A DNA stretch of 11,326 nucleotides from an uncultured Flavobacteriia bacterium (GCA_903928365.1 CAIYQV010000075.1:1-11326), one strand, 5' to 3'; positions 1 through 7,710 are shown, numbered from the stretch's first letter. Notes: a model not told the origin generated them from the sequence alone. Program-made: numbers and translations.

Positions 1-31
1 ACATTTGTGGACGAAATCAAACTAAGCATTC

Positions 32-39
32 TATATTTG
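32..39 (+). promoter_or_regulatory. candidate Bacteroidota -7 promoter element for the M61 peptidase operon
   Basis: TATATTTG matches the Bacteroidota primary sigma factor -7 consensus TAnnTTTG at every fixed position. A TTTG that could serve as the -33 element lies at 4-7, but the spacer of 24 nt is longer than the usual 17-23. Transcription would begin near base 45, which makes the ATG at 45 essentially leaderless and favours the ATG at 54 as the translation start. The assignment rests on consensus matching only. Confidence 0.35.
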
Positions 40-53
40 AAAAAATGATACCC

Positions 54-1838
54 ATGCGCTTAACCATTTTCTGTTTTACATTTCTGATCTGCGGTTTAAG
101 TACTGCTCAAAAGATGACCTACAGTGTTTCCATGCCGAAACCTCAGAATCATTATTTCCACGTGGAAATGCAGCTTTCAGGCTTTAAGGAAAAAGAACTC
201 ATGGTGAAAATGCCGGTGTGGGCGCCCGGTTCATATCTGGTTCGTGAATTCGCTAAAAACGTAGATCTGGTAAAGGCTTTCGATGAAAACGGAAAAGCGT
301 TGAAGGTGAACAAGAAAACGAAAAATGCCTGGTCGATTGATAAAGGAGCCTCTTCTTTGGTTAAAGTCGTTTACGATGTGTATTCCTTCGAGCTCTCTGT
401 ACGAACAAGTTTCCTTGACTTGACACATGGTTTCATAAGTGGTTCAGGTGTTTTCATGTATGTGGATGGACACAAGGATCTTTCAGGAGAATTAAGCGTT
501 GTTCCTTTTAAGGATTTCAAAAAGGTTTCTACGGCGTTAATGCCTGTTTCCGAGTCAGTAGCGGGTGATGGTGCCTTTAAATTTACGTTCAACGATTACG
601 ATCAACTGGTAGATTGTCCCATAGAGATTGGAAATCAAGAGATCTTTCATTTCATGGCAGCAGGAGTGGATCATACCGTCGCGATCTACGGGGAAGGAAA
701 CTATGACATCAATGTGCTTAAAAAAGACATGGCTCATATTGTTGAAACAGCAACGAGTGTGATCGGTGAGAATCCCAATAAAAATTACACATTTATCATT
801 CACAACGTGGTAGACGGCCAAGGTGGTTTAGAACATACAAATTCCTGCACACTGAGCGTCAATCGATGGACCTATCAAGGCGGAGAATATGCTGGTTTTT
901 TATCGTTAGTGGCACATGAATATTTCCACCTCTGGAATGTGAAACGTATTCGTCCGATCGAATTGGGGCCATTCAATTACGATGAGGAGAATTACACTTC
1001 ACTCCTATGGGTAATGGAAGGATTTACTTCCTATTACGATGAGTTATTACTTGTGAGAGCTGGTTATACAAGCGAAAGTGAATACTTGCAAAAGATCCAG
1101 AGTACGATCAATTACGTGGAAGGATCCGTCGGTGCTCGTGTTCAACCAGTTGCTCATGCGAGTTTTGATGCATGGATCAAGGCTTATCGTCCAACGGAAA
1201 ACAGTTCCAATACCACTATGACCTATTACTCTCGAGGTCAAATGCTTGCCGCTATCCTGGATGTGATGATCATTTCCAAATACAAAGGACAAAAATGCCT
1301 GGATCATTTTCTTCAACAATTGTATAACAAGTTTTACAAAGGCTTGAAACGAGGTTTCTCGGAACAAGAATTCCAGGATGAACTGGAAGCGTTCTTAGGA
1401 GAAGATATGGACGACTTTTTCCAGAAATATGTCTTCGGAACAGAGGTCGCTCCTTTGCAGGAAACCTTCAAAAAAGTAGGATTGCAAGTCGAAGAAACTG
1501 GTGTTGCACGCCCATCATTCGGTGCTTCCTTGCGACAAGATGGAGGGAAAGTAATCGTTCGTGGTATTCGTGCAGGTTCAGCTGCGGAACAAGCCGGAAT
1601 TTCCGTTAACGACGAAATCATTGGTTGCAATGGCTATCGCATTGATCAGGGCGCTCTGGAACAATTCACTGGAGGATTGAATACCGGAGACAAATTCAGC
1701 TTATTGATCTCACGCGATGAGGTCTTAATGAACCTTTCCGTTGCGATCACAGACTATTTCAAACCGCAATTCACCTTTAAAAAAACGTCCGATATGCAGT
1801 GTGAAAAATTGCGCAATTATTGGTTGAGAAAAATCTGA
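54..1838 (+). CDS. M61 family metallopeptidase (glycyl aminopeptidase-like) with C-terminal PDZ domain, secreted
   Basis: Predicted zinc aminopeptidase of MEROPS family M61, probably exported across the inner membrane. Numbering is for the 594-residue product starting at the ATG at 54. Residues 1-19 form a signal peptide (basic R2, hydrophobic run, ending STAQ). The M61 beta-domain follows, then the GGLEH substrate-site motif (257-261), the zinc motif HEYFH (288-292) leading into LWNVKRIRP, and WVMEGFTSYY with E322 as the likely third zinc ligand. A PDZ domain covers about 475-565, with the GISVNDEI segment near 515-522. Length and domain order are normal for the family. The reading frame also has an ATG at 45, three codons earlier; 54 was preferred because it gives a cleaner signal peptide and fits the -7 element at 32-39. 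The next gene starts 3 nt after the stop, so the two are probably co-transcribed. Family assignment is secure; the physiological substrate is unknown. Confidence 0.93.
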   Translation: MRLTIFCFTFLICGLSTAQKMTYSVSMPKPQNHYFHVEMQLSGFKEKELMVKMPVWAPGSYLVREFAKNVDLVKAFDENGKALKVNKKTKNAWSIDKGASSLVKVVYDVYSFELSVRTSFLDLTHGFISGSGVFMYVDGHKDLSGELSVVPFKDFKKVSTALMPVSESVAGDGAFKFTFNDYDQLVDCPIEIGNQEIFHFMAAGVDHTVAIYGEGNYDINVLKKDMAHIVETATSVIGENPNKNYTFIIHNVVDGQGGLEHTNSCTLSVNRWTYQGGEYAGFLSLVAHEYFHLWNVKRIRPIELGPFNYDEENYTSLLWVMEGFTSYYDELLLVRAGYTSESEYLQKIQSTINYVEGSVGARVQPVAHASFDAWIKAYRPTENSSNTTMTYYSRGQMLAAILDVMIISKYKGQKCLDHFLQQLYNKFYKGLKRGFSEQEFQDELEAFLGEDMDDFFQKYVFGTEVAPLQETFKKVGLQVEETGVARPSFGASLRQDGGKVIVRGIRAGSAAEQAGISVNDEIIGCNGYRIDQGALEQFTGGLNTGDKFSLLISRDEVLMNLSVAITDYFKPQFTFKKTSDMQCEKLRNYWLRKI

Positions 1839-1841
1839 TTC

Positions 1842-3128
1842 ATGATTAAAATTTGCTTCATTTTTGTCGTTCTGATTTCTCTCAGAGTTTCAAGTCAGAC
1901 GGTTTTTCAGAATGTAAAACTGAAACCATACAATCTGATGTCTGAGATTTACGGACAATCCGAACCATCCATTGCTATTGATCCGAAGAATCCAAATAAC
2001 ATCGCCGCTGGATGCATTCTAAGTGATTACTATTTTTCCAAAGATGGTGGTAAAACCTGGGAAAGTCGAAAGATGAGCAGTACCTACGGGGTATGGGGCG
2101 ATCCGGCGATCCTATTTGATACTACCGGACACGTGTATTATTTTCACCTGGCGGATTACAAGAAAACTTCCTGGATCGATCGAATTGTTTGCCAGTCCGC
2201 ATCGACCGTAGACGGTAAGTTCAATGAGGGAACATTTCCAAAACCAAATGGAACCAAAGCACAAGACAAACATTGGATGGTGTTGAACCCAATGAATAAT
2301 GATATTTACCTCACATGGACACAATTCGATAAATACGATTCTGCTCTGGAATCAGATTCATCAGTGATTTTATTTGCCCGATCTTCAGATCAGGGAAAAA
2401 CGTGGACAGATCCAAAAAGAATCTCGTTTTATGGTGGAAATTGTCTGGATAGCGACGAAACTGTGGAAGGCGCAGTTCCAGCCGTTGGACCGAATGGAGA
2501 GATCTATGTGGTTTGGTCCGGACCGAAAGGGCTCGTTTTTCAAGTTTCCAAAGACCGTGGCAATAAGTGGTTGCCTGTCGAACAAAAGATTGGTCCCCAG
2601 ATCGAGGGTTGGGATTTAGATATTCCCGGAATGAACCGTGCGAATGGTTTGCCGATCCTTGTGTCAGATCTCAGTAACGGACCGAACCGCGGTAATCTGT
2701 ATTTAAACTGGTGCGATCAGCGAAATGGAAAAGACAATACGGATGTATTTCTTTCTGTTTCAAAAGATGGTGGAAAAACCTGGTCTGAAGCGCGAAAGGT
2801 CAATCAGGATAACACCAAAACACATCAATTCTTCACATGGGTAACAGTTGATCAAAGTACAGGTTACCTGTATTTCGTTTACTATGATCGTCGAAATTAT
2901 TCTGATCTCAAAACGGATGTGTACATTTCCCGATCAACCGATGGTGGAATTACGTTTAAAGATTTCAGAATAAGTGACAAGCCTTTCACACCAGATGCCA
3001 AGAATTTCTTTGGGGACTACCTCAACATCTCTGCGGTTAAAGGGGAGGTCCGCCCCATCTATCCGCGCATGGATGAAGGTAAAATTACGTTGTGGGTCAC
3101 CTTGATACAGGATGCAAAGCTGAAATAA
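1842..3128 (+). CDS. secreted sialidase-like (BNR/Asp-box repeat) beta-propeller protein
   Basis: Exported protein of 428 residues with a sialidase-superfamily beta-propeller. Residues 1-19 are a signal peptide (hydrophobic core, ending SSQ). Five Asp-box motifs of the form SxDxGxTW are visible: SKDGGKTW 66-73, SSDQGKTW 181-188, the degenerate SKDRGNKW 236-243, SKDGGKTW 307-314 and STDGGITF 365-372. Their spacing fits blades of one propeller filling the whole mature protein, with no carbohydrate-binding module and no C-terminal sorting domain. The N-terminal FRIP/RIP arginine motif of true sialidases is not seen, so exo-alpha-sialidase activity should not be assumed; a generic glycan- or ligand-binding propeller is equally possible. 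The start lies 3 nt after the M61 peptidase stop, which indicates translation from a shared transcript. The ATG at 1842 directly gives the signal peptide, so the start is well supported. Confidence 0.85.
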   Translation: MIKICFIFVVLISLRVSSQTVFQNVKLKPYNLMSEIYGQSEPSIAIDPKNPNNIAAGCILSDYYFSKDGGKTWESRKMSSTYGVWGDPAILFDTTGHVYYFHLADYKKTSWIDRIVCQSASTVDGKFNEGTFPKPNGTKAQDKHWMVLNPMNNDIYLTWTQFDKYDSALESDSSVILFARSSDQGKTWTDPKRISFYGGNCLDSDETVEGAVPAVGPNGEIYVVWSGPKGLVFQVSKDRGNKWLPVEQKIGPQIEGWDLDIPGMNRANGLPILVSDLSNGPNRGNLYLNWCDQRNGKDNTDVFLSVSKDGGKTWSEARKVNQDNTKTHQFFTWVTVDQSTGYLYFVYYDRRNYSDLKTDVYISRSTDGGITFKDFRISDKPFTPDAKNFFGDYLNISAVKGEVRPIYPRMDEGKITLWVTLIQDAKLK

Positions 3129-3176
3129 ATTTGAGAATGAGAATCAAAAACAGAATGAGGACTTGAATCATACATC

Positions 3177-3212
<36 letters not shown>

Positions 3213-3219
3213 GTTTAGC

Positions 3220-3696
3220 TTACCTTGTCAATCTTGTCACTATCTCCACATGGTCTGGAAATAATTCCAATAGTTCTTTTCGTTCAAACAGTTCAAAATC
3301 CCTGAAATCAAAGCCTGGAGCTACAGCGCAGGAAACAAGTCCATAACTATGGGGAGCTTCTACCGTAGATCCGAAGATCGTATCTTTTTTGACCAAGTAG
3401 AAAGGAAGTTCTCCGTTTGCTACATCGGGACCTAACTTAAAAGCGGTATGTCCTTTTTCGTCGAGTGTATGCACTGTAACAGCTGAACCGGCATGATAAT
3501 ACCACAACTCATCGCTTTTGATCCGATGAAAATGGGAAACATTTTCAGAGGTCAGTAAAAAATAAATAGAGGTAAGGAGATTTCTGTCTTGGAGTTCAAG
3601 TGTTTCTTCAGATCTATAGGTTTCCTTGTAAAATCCACCCTCTGGATGGGGTAGTAATTCCAATCTCTCTACGAGTTGTAAAAGTTCTGTGGTCAT
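3220..3696 (-). CDS. cupin superfamily protein, DUF985 / cupin_5 family
   Basis: Small soluble cupin of 158 residues, close to the full length of DUF985 (Pfam cupin_5), the family that includes yeast Yml079w. The signature HPEGGFYKETYRS lies at 17-29. It is followed by TSIYFLL (42-48), the HFH pair at 55-57, DELWYYHAGSAVTVH (62-76) and the closing strand segment VSCAVAPGFDFRDFEL (121-136). These are the conserved blocks of the jelly-roll fold. No enzymatic activity has been firmly assigned to the family, so no reaction is named here. The start codon overlaps the stop of the upstream beta-barrel gene in an ATGA, indicating translational coupling, although the two products presumably sit in different compartments (no signal peptide here). 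It is the last gene of its leftward transcript and ends next to the CTCACT repeat. Confidence 0.9.
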   Translation of the reverse strand: MTTELLQLVERLELLPHPEGGFYKETYRSEETLELQDRNLLTSIYFLLTSENVSHFHRIKSDELWYYHAGSAVTVHTLDEKGHTAFKLGPDVANGELPFYLVKKDTIFGSTVEAPHSYGLVSCAVAPGFDFRDFELFERKELLELFPDHVEIVTRLTR

Positions 3697-4454
3697 TCGA
3701 TGGGTCCTCTTTGAAATTGTTCACCTCTGCTATTCGTATTCGGAAAGAAGTATTTCAGGTCAATAGCCAAAAAAGTGCCATCTACACTGCCGTAAACGGT
3801 ATTTTTGTATCCTTGATATTTGTATTGTGCCACGATATCAAACAATGGCTGAAAGGGGATACGTGCTGATCCTCCGATATAGAAAAAACCACTTTTTTCG
3901 GTACGGTATTCAAAGCCAACGTTGGCATTGAAATCGATGGCTCCTTTGCTGTATACGACACCTGTATGTGTGAAAGTGTATTTTCCTCCTGGAAGTGTCA
4001 ATATGCCTACGGAAGTGGGTTTAAATGTAAGGGCAGTTCCAAGAGAAGCATTCATGTAAAATCGCTCACTCAATTGCACATAAACCAATGCATTTACCGG
4101 AACATCGTACGAGATGAAGGTGAGTTCATTTTTTGCAAATACATTGGAATCAGCAACAGACATGGTTACCCCATATTGCCGTTGTGTAAAGTTGATGCCG
4201 GTTTCCAAGGCGAGCAATTTGGTCAAGCCTGCTCGAACGGTTCCTCCAAAAGAATAGCCTGTTTTCTGTGAAATGGTAGTTGAAAATTCATTGTTGGTCA
4301 AAGTTACGTTCGGTTCACCGACATAACGTGTGGGTAATACCGGTCTGACTTGAATTCCAAAGTACGAGGGAAAACGCTCCTTCTTCTTGGGCTTGCTTTG
4401 TGCAAACGAGGTGGAAGCAGATAATACCAGAATGACCCAAAGGAATTTACTCAC
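3693..4454 (-). CDS. outer-membrane beta-barrel protein (PorT-like), hypothetical
   Basis: Exported protein of 253 residues. Residues 1-18 form a signal peptide with a cleavage site of the SFA-Q type, followed by a short basic stretch (KPKKKER). The rest is a series of alternating hydrophobic/polar strands with many aromatic residues and glycines, for example TGYSFGGTVRAGL, FYMNASLGTALTF and GTFLAIDLKYFF, typical of the small outer-membrane beta-barrels abundant in Bacteroidota. The barrel ends near residue 235 and is followed by a polar tail of about 17 residues. The start is GTG at 4454; the frame is open upstream for 18 more codons but contains no better start, and GTG gives a complete signal peptide. 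The upstream nitroreductase ends 61 nt earlier on the same strand, and the downstream cupin overlaps by 4 nt. Function is unknown; the family call rests on composition and strand pattern, not on a specific motif. Confidence 0.75.
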   Translation of the reverse strand: MSKFLWVILVLSASTSFAQSKPKKKERFPSYFGIQVRPVLPTRYVGEPNVTLTNNEFSTTISQKTGYSFGGTVRAGLTKLLALETGINFTQRQYGVTMSVADSNVFAKNELTFISYDVPVNALVYVQLSERFYMNASLGTALTFKPTSVGILTLPGGKYTFTHTGVVYSKGAIDFNANVGFEYRTEKSGFFYIGGSARIPFQPLFDIVAQYKYQGYKNTVYGSVDGTFLAIDLKYFFPNTNSRGEQFQRGPIE

Positions 4455-4515
4455 GAAAGCGAAGTTAGTATATCTAGTGAGAACGGGGATTTTTTCGGAA
4501 TCGTATGATTATATA

Positions 4516-5103
4516 CTACTGTTCGAACCATTCAGAATGGTATTCCAATGGTTTGCGATGCGCTGCAGGCCATTCAATCGAAGGATACCCAATGTAGAAT
4601 AACCCCAGGCACTTATCCTTTTCGTTCAATCCGAGGAATTCATTTGTTTTTGGATGATAGATCAGTTTTGGTGTCGACCAGAAACCACCGATTCCATAAG
4701 CGGTGCATGTTAAATGCATGTTTTGAATAGCGCATGCCACTGCTTCGATCTCTTCGATCTCAAGTATTTTTTCTTCTGATTGTCTTTCCATGCAAACAGC
4801 AATCACGGCCGAGGCAAGCATAGGACGTCTAAGCATCTTGGCAAGTTTTGCATCGTTTTGTTGATCAGCAGGAGTAAGCTCCAGATAGGCTTTAGCCAGA
4901 AAATCACTTAATCGCTGACGTGCATCTTCCGTAAAAACTTTAAAGCGCCAGGGCTGTGTATTTCCATGTGTTGGAGCCCATTGCGCATTGTTCAGGATCA
5001 CTTCCAATTGTTCACGATGTACCTTGCGATCCGAATATTGTTCCGGATAGATGGTGCGTCGGTTGCGAATAAGTTCATTTATTTCAGAAAGATTAAATCT
5101 CAT
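4516..5103 (-). CDS. nitroreductase family protein (FMN-dependent NAD(P)H oxidoreductase)
   Basis: Cytoplasmic flavoenzyme of 195 residues in the nitroreductase superfamily, most like the compact YdjA-type members. Visible family blocks: RNRRT (13-17), the N-terminal FMN phosphate-binding arginines; APTHGNTQPWRF (43-54), the characteristic A-P-(T/S)-x-x-N-x-Q-P-W flavin-site segment; the helix EEIEAVACAIQNM (117-129); GIGGFWST (137-144); and LGLFYIGYP (166-174). Length and order are normal and no block is missing. Such enzymes use FMN and NAD(P)H to reduce nitro compounds, quinones or similar substrates, usually as dimers; the natural substrate cannot be inferred. The ATG at 5103 precedes a normal N-terminus. 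The gene diverges from the rhomboid gene and may head a leftward transcript that continues into the beta-barrel and cupin genes. Confidence 0.92.
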   Translation of the reverse strand: MRFNLSEINELIRNRRTIYPEQYSDRKVHREQLEVILNNAQWAPTHGNTQPWRFKVFTEDARQRLSDFLAKAYLELTPADQQNDAKLAKMLRRPMLASAVIAVCMERQSEEKILEIEEIEAVACAIQNMHLTCTAYGIGGFWSTPKLIYHPKTNEFLGLNEKDKCLGLFYIGYPSIEWPAAHRKPLEYHSEWFEQ

Positions 5104-5125
5104 GTCCGTTAACTGATTTCTGTTG

Positions 5126-5133
5126 TAAAGTTA
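5126..5133 (-). promoter_or_regulatory. weak candidate -7 element for the nitroreductase gene
   Basis: On the minus strand this reads TAACTTTA, matching the Bacteroidota -7 consensus TAnnTTTG at all fixed positions except the last. It lies 22 nt upstream of the ATG at 5103, in the short divergent spacer. No convincing TTG sits at the normal -33 distance, so the call is tentative. Confidence 0.25.
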
Positions 5134-5176
5134 GTAAGTCCATCAACGAAAAGTGGGAACTTGAATAAATTTCATG

Positions 5177-5184
5177 TAAGTTCG
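5177..5184 (+). promoter_or_regulatory. weak candidate -7 element for the rhomboid gene
   Basis: TAAGTTCG matches TAnnTTTG at five of the six fixed positions. It lies 17 nt before the ATG at 5202 and overlaps the alternative GTG start at 5184, which argues for the ATG. A TTG at 5161-5163 is only 13 nt upstream, shorter than the usual spacer. Confidence 0.22.
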
Positions 5185-5201
5185 TGCTAAGAGTTATACA
5201 C

Positions 5202-5753
5202 ATGAAAATAACCTTTAATGCGCCGTTTACCCTCGTCTTTACCATTTCAGCGGTAATCGTATTCATTCTTTTTCAGCATAATGAAAGTCCACCCATGCCA
5301 TTTGTCCTTCCCGGCGAGTTCATGGTTAAAGAGCCCGTCTGGTATGCGAGTTTGGTAGGATATACGCTTGGGCATGCGAATCTGGAGCATTTGCTAGGGA
5401 ATTTTTCCATCATACTGATGCTCGGTCCGATTCTGGAAGAAGCGTACGGAACAAAAAAACTCTTTCTGATGGTCACGATCACAGGGATTTCAACAGCGAT
5501 CTTTCACATGCTCTTTTGGGATTACGGCCTGATGGGAGCCAGCGGGATCGTTTTCATGTTTATCGTACTATCTTCTCTGATCAACATCAAAGGGAAAGAA
5601 CTTCCGTTGACGTTTATTTTAGTGGTGGTATTATTTCTGGGTAAAGAGATCTATAATTCTTTTGGAAAAGATTCAGTGTCCCAGTTCGCGCACATTGCTG
5701 GTGGTGTAACAGGGGTTGTATTCGGTTATTTCCACAAGAAGCTGGGCAGGTAA
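5202..5753 (+). CDS. rhomboid family intramembrane serine protease
   Basis: Integral membrane protease of 183 residues that would cleave substrates within or next to transmembrane segments. Residue numbers count from the ATG at 5202. A first membrane segment spans about 9-25. The conserved HANLEHLLGN (58-67) supplies the HxxxN motif H63-N67 on the second helix. The nucleophile is S114 in GASG (112-115), and the partner base is H164 in AHIAGGVTGVVFGY (163-176). About six hydrophobic segments are visible, as in the basic bacterial rhomboid core, without extra domains. The frame extends to a GTG at 5184, but that start adds only six residues (LRVIH in front of the Met) and overlaps a possible promoter element, so the ATG was chosen. 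The stop codon abuts the stop of the convergent thioredoxin-fold gene with no gap. Substrates are unknown. Confidence 0.9.
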   Translation: MKITFNAPFTLVFTISAVIVFILFQHNESPPMPFVLPGEFMVKEPVWYASLVGYTLGHANLEHLLGNFSIILMLGPILEEAYGTKKLFLMVTITGISTAIFHMLFWDYGLMGASGIVFMFIVLSSLINIKGKELPLTFILVVVLFLGKEIYNSFGKDSVSQFAHIAGGVTGVVFGYFHKKLGR

Positions 5754-7214
5754 TTATTTGCCTTTCATCTCCTTATTCGTCTTTTGAATAAAGAAGAAAG
5801 TCTTGTCGATCGTTTGATACTGACCGTCAGGAAGAGGTGTTAAAGCCGGAGCAGCAACAACGTATCCATATCCATCAAGTAATACATACATAGGGTAGGT
5901 AGCGACTTTATAGTTTTTCCAGATTGAATTTGATTCTCCTGTTTTACAGGTTGTCCAGGGAATAGTTTTGATGAATTTATCAGATGTTTCCGCATCATAA
6001 GGTTTATCAGGATAGATGGTCAGAAACGTCACATCTTCCTTGTACGTTTCATAGAGTTTTTTCAAAGGCTCCAGTTCCTGCGTACTTTTCTGACTGGAAG
6101 GGTCGTAAAAATGCAGATACACATGTTTTTTAGGCAAGGAACTAAGCGTAATTAACTCTCCTTTATCCGAAGTTAAAACGAGATCAGGCGCTTTGCCTCC
6201 CGGAGCCAGTTCGGTCAAACGGTCGATCATATTTTTAGCAAGGATGCCATTTGCGGCGAAAAGGCTGTGGTTTGCCACACTGTCCAGCACGGTCAGAATG
6301 TTGGTTTGAGGAAAATCCTTCGAATAGAATTCTTCTGATAGCGATTTAATCATCACAATTTCACGAATACGCATGTTGATCAGCGTATACTCCGTTCCTA
6401 ACGCTTTCATGATCAATGTCGGACTGCTTTTCAATAATCCCAGGTAAACGCGGTTATTCGTTTCCATGGACAAACGAGGGATCATGCGCTCATAGAACGA
6501 ATTGAGGTAACCCATATACGCATCATTTCGATAGGATACTGGTGCGTGTTTCAGATAAAAATCATGTTTTTCGTAGCGATTTCGTTGTGCTGCATGCTGA
6601 ATATTGTCCAGAGATGCTACAGAAAAACGCACAAAGGTGTTGAAGTACTTTTGTGGATCTGTCAATCCGGTATTCGAAGTGTCTGATAAGTGGTAATAAT
6701 TCTCAACGGCCGTTTTGAATTCATCCAGCTTGGTAGAAAACTCCAAAGGTTTGGCGTTCTTCAAGTAATAGTAACTCCCAACGAATTCATCTGACCAGCG
6801 CTGGTACTGAAGAATACGGTAATTGATGTCTGTTGAATCAAGGTCTAAAAAGGTAACTTCAATGCTGCTTCCGTTGGGACGCAGAGGTTCGTATTTATCT
6901 TTTTCCGGGAGGTAAATGTCGTATACGGCACCTGGTTGGACGTAAAAAAAAGTAAGATTTCTGTCGGCATGTAAGACGATCTTCTGGGTCTCTTTGACAA
7001 AAAAGGAAAGTTGAAAAGTACTATCGGTTCCTACAGTTGTGCTTCCCAATGGACTCTCTTTTTTACTAAGGTAGTCTTCGATTTCCCCAATTCGAATCGT
7101 TTTTCCTAAATAACTTGGTGCAAATCCCTTGATGGTCACTGCTTTTTCTTTCTGACCAAAAACAAGGTTAGTGGTGAGAAAAAAGAACAGTAAAAAAACA
7201 AGTTTTAAATTCAT
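5754..7214 (-). CDS. exported thioredoxin-fold (TlpA-like) protein with CxxC replaced by SxxS
   Basis: Exported protein of 486 residues, counted from the ATG at 7214. Residues 1-21 are a signal peptide ending LVFGQ. An N-terminal beta-rich region (about 25-105) resembles the DUF4369 domain that precedes many Bacteroidota thioredoxin-like proteins. A mainly helical middle section follows, and a thioredoxin fold spans about 338-468. This domain keeps the family layout, with HFYDP leading into the active-site loop and TYPMYVLLD supplying the cis-proline loop (P441). The active-site position, usually DPxCxxC, reads D-P-S-S-Q-K-S, so both catalytic cysteines are serines (S374 and S377; both AGT codons, at 6093-6095 and 6084-6086). 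The only cysteine in the mature protein is C423. Disulfide chemistry by the normal mechanism is therefore not expected. An in-frame ATG at 7265 would overlap coaD by 20 nt and bury the signal peptide, so 7214 was preferred. The gene lies 31 nt downstream of coaD. Confidence 0.85.
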   Translation of the reverse strand: MNLKLVFLLFFFLTTNLVFGQKEKAVTIKGFAPSYLGKTIRIGEIEDYLSKKESPLGSTTVGTDSTFQLSFFVKETQKIVLHADRNLTFFYVQPGAVYDIYLPEKDKYEPLRPNGSSIEVTFLDLDSTDINYRILQYQRWSDEFVGSYYYLKNAKPLEFSTKLDEFKTAVENYYHLSDTSNTGLTDPQKYFNTFVRFSVASLDNIQHAAQRNRYEKHDFYLKHAPVSYRNDAYMGYLNSFYERMIPRLSMETNNRVYLGLLKSSPTLIMKALGTEYTLINMRIREIVMIKSLSEEFYSKDFPQTNILTVLDSVANHSLFAANGILAKNMIDRLTELAPGGKAPDLVLTSDKGELITLSSLPKKHVYLHFYDPSSQKSTQELEPLKKLYETYKEDVTFLTIYPDKPYDAETSDKFIKTIPWTTCKTGESNSIWKNYKVATYPMYVLLDGYGYVVAAPALTPLPDGQYQTIDKTFFFIQKTNKEMKGK

Positions 7215-7245
7215 AGGATTCGCATCAGCAGTTTTTGTACCACAA

Positions 7246-7710
7246 TTAAACGAGTAGGTGCACATTGGTTACAAAGGCATCTATTGAGCCTTTATTCTTG
7301 TGTATTTCGCGAACAATCGATGCGTTGATTGCTGCATATTGTTGGTCCGTAAGTAAAAACACCGTTTGAATGCCTGACAAAGTTTCGTTCATGTGCGCAA
7401 TGGAACGTTCATAAGAGAAATCTTTCGAATCCCGCAAACCACGCACCAGGTGAGATGCGCCTTCTTCCTTGCAAAGATCAACTGTGAGTTTCTCATAAGT
7501 GACAATTCGGATGGGAGCATTTTTAAATAGGGAATCAATATGCACTTTTCGTTTTTCAATGTCAAAGTAACCTTGCTTGGTACTGTTGATGCCAATGGCA
7601 ATGATTAGCTCGTCGAATAGTTGCAAAGCTTTTTTTACGACGGCTTCATGTCCTTTCGTAAACGGGTCGAATGATCCGGCAAAAAGTCCGATTTTCTTGA
7701 TGTTATTCAT
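7246..7710 (-). CDS. coaD: pantetheine-phosphate adenylyltransferase CoaD (EC 2.7.7.3)
   Basis: Cytoplasmic enzyme of coenzyme A biosynthesis: transfers AMP from ATP to 4'-phosphopantetheine, giving dephospho-CoA and pyrophosphate. At 154 residues it is slightly shorter than many CoaDs (about 160). The nucleotidyltransferase signature GSFDPFTKGH (12-21) includes the TxGH motif, T18-H21, that binds ATP. LVRGLRDSKDFSYE (88-101) is the conserved segment with the substrate-binding RGLR arginines, and the C-terminal block reads INASIVREI (128-136). In most CoaDs this block is ISSSxVRE or similar; here N-A replaces two of the serines. The start ATG overlaps the end of rsmD by 8 nt (ATGAATAA), so translation is probably coupled. 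An rsmD-coaD pairing is common in bacteria. Assignment is firm. Confidence 0.96.
   Translation of the reverse strand: MNNIKKIGLFAGSFDPFTKGHEAVVKKALQLFDELIIAIGINSTKQGYFDIEKRKVHIDSLFKNAPIRIVTYEKLTVDLCKEEGASHLVRGLRDSKDFSYERSIAHMNETLSGIQTVFLLTDQQYAAINASIVREIHKNKGSIDAFVTNVHLLV

Noticed and set aside
1334..1630. Antisense ORF of 98 codons within the M61 peptidase gene
   Set aside because: It is opposite a well-supported coding region, shows no domain and has no leader of its own.
2374..2619. Plus-strand ORF of 81 codons inside the sialidase-like gene
   Set aside because: It is an alternative frame within a gene carrying clear Asp-box repeats and has no domain or leader of its own.
3600..3869. Plus-strand ORF of 89 codons across the cupin/beta-barrel junction
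   Set aside because: It is antisense to two well-supported genes with a coherent family assignment and has no recognisable content.
7215..7265. Upstream ATG at 7265 as start of the thioredoxin-fold gene
   Set aside because: It would overlap coaD by 20 nt and put 17 polar residues ahead of an otherwise normal signal peptide.
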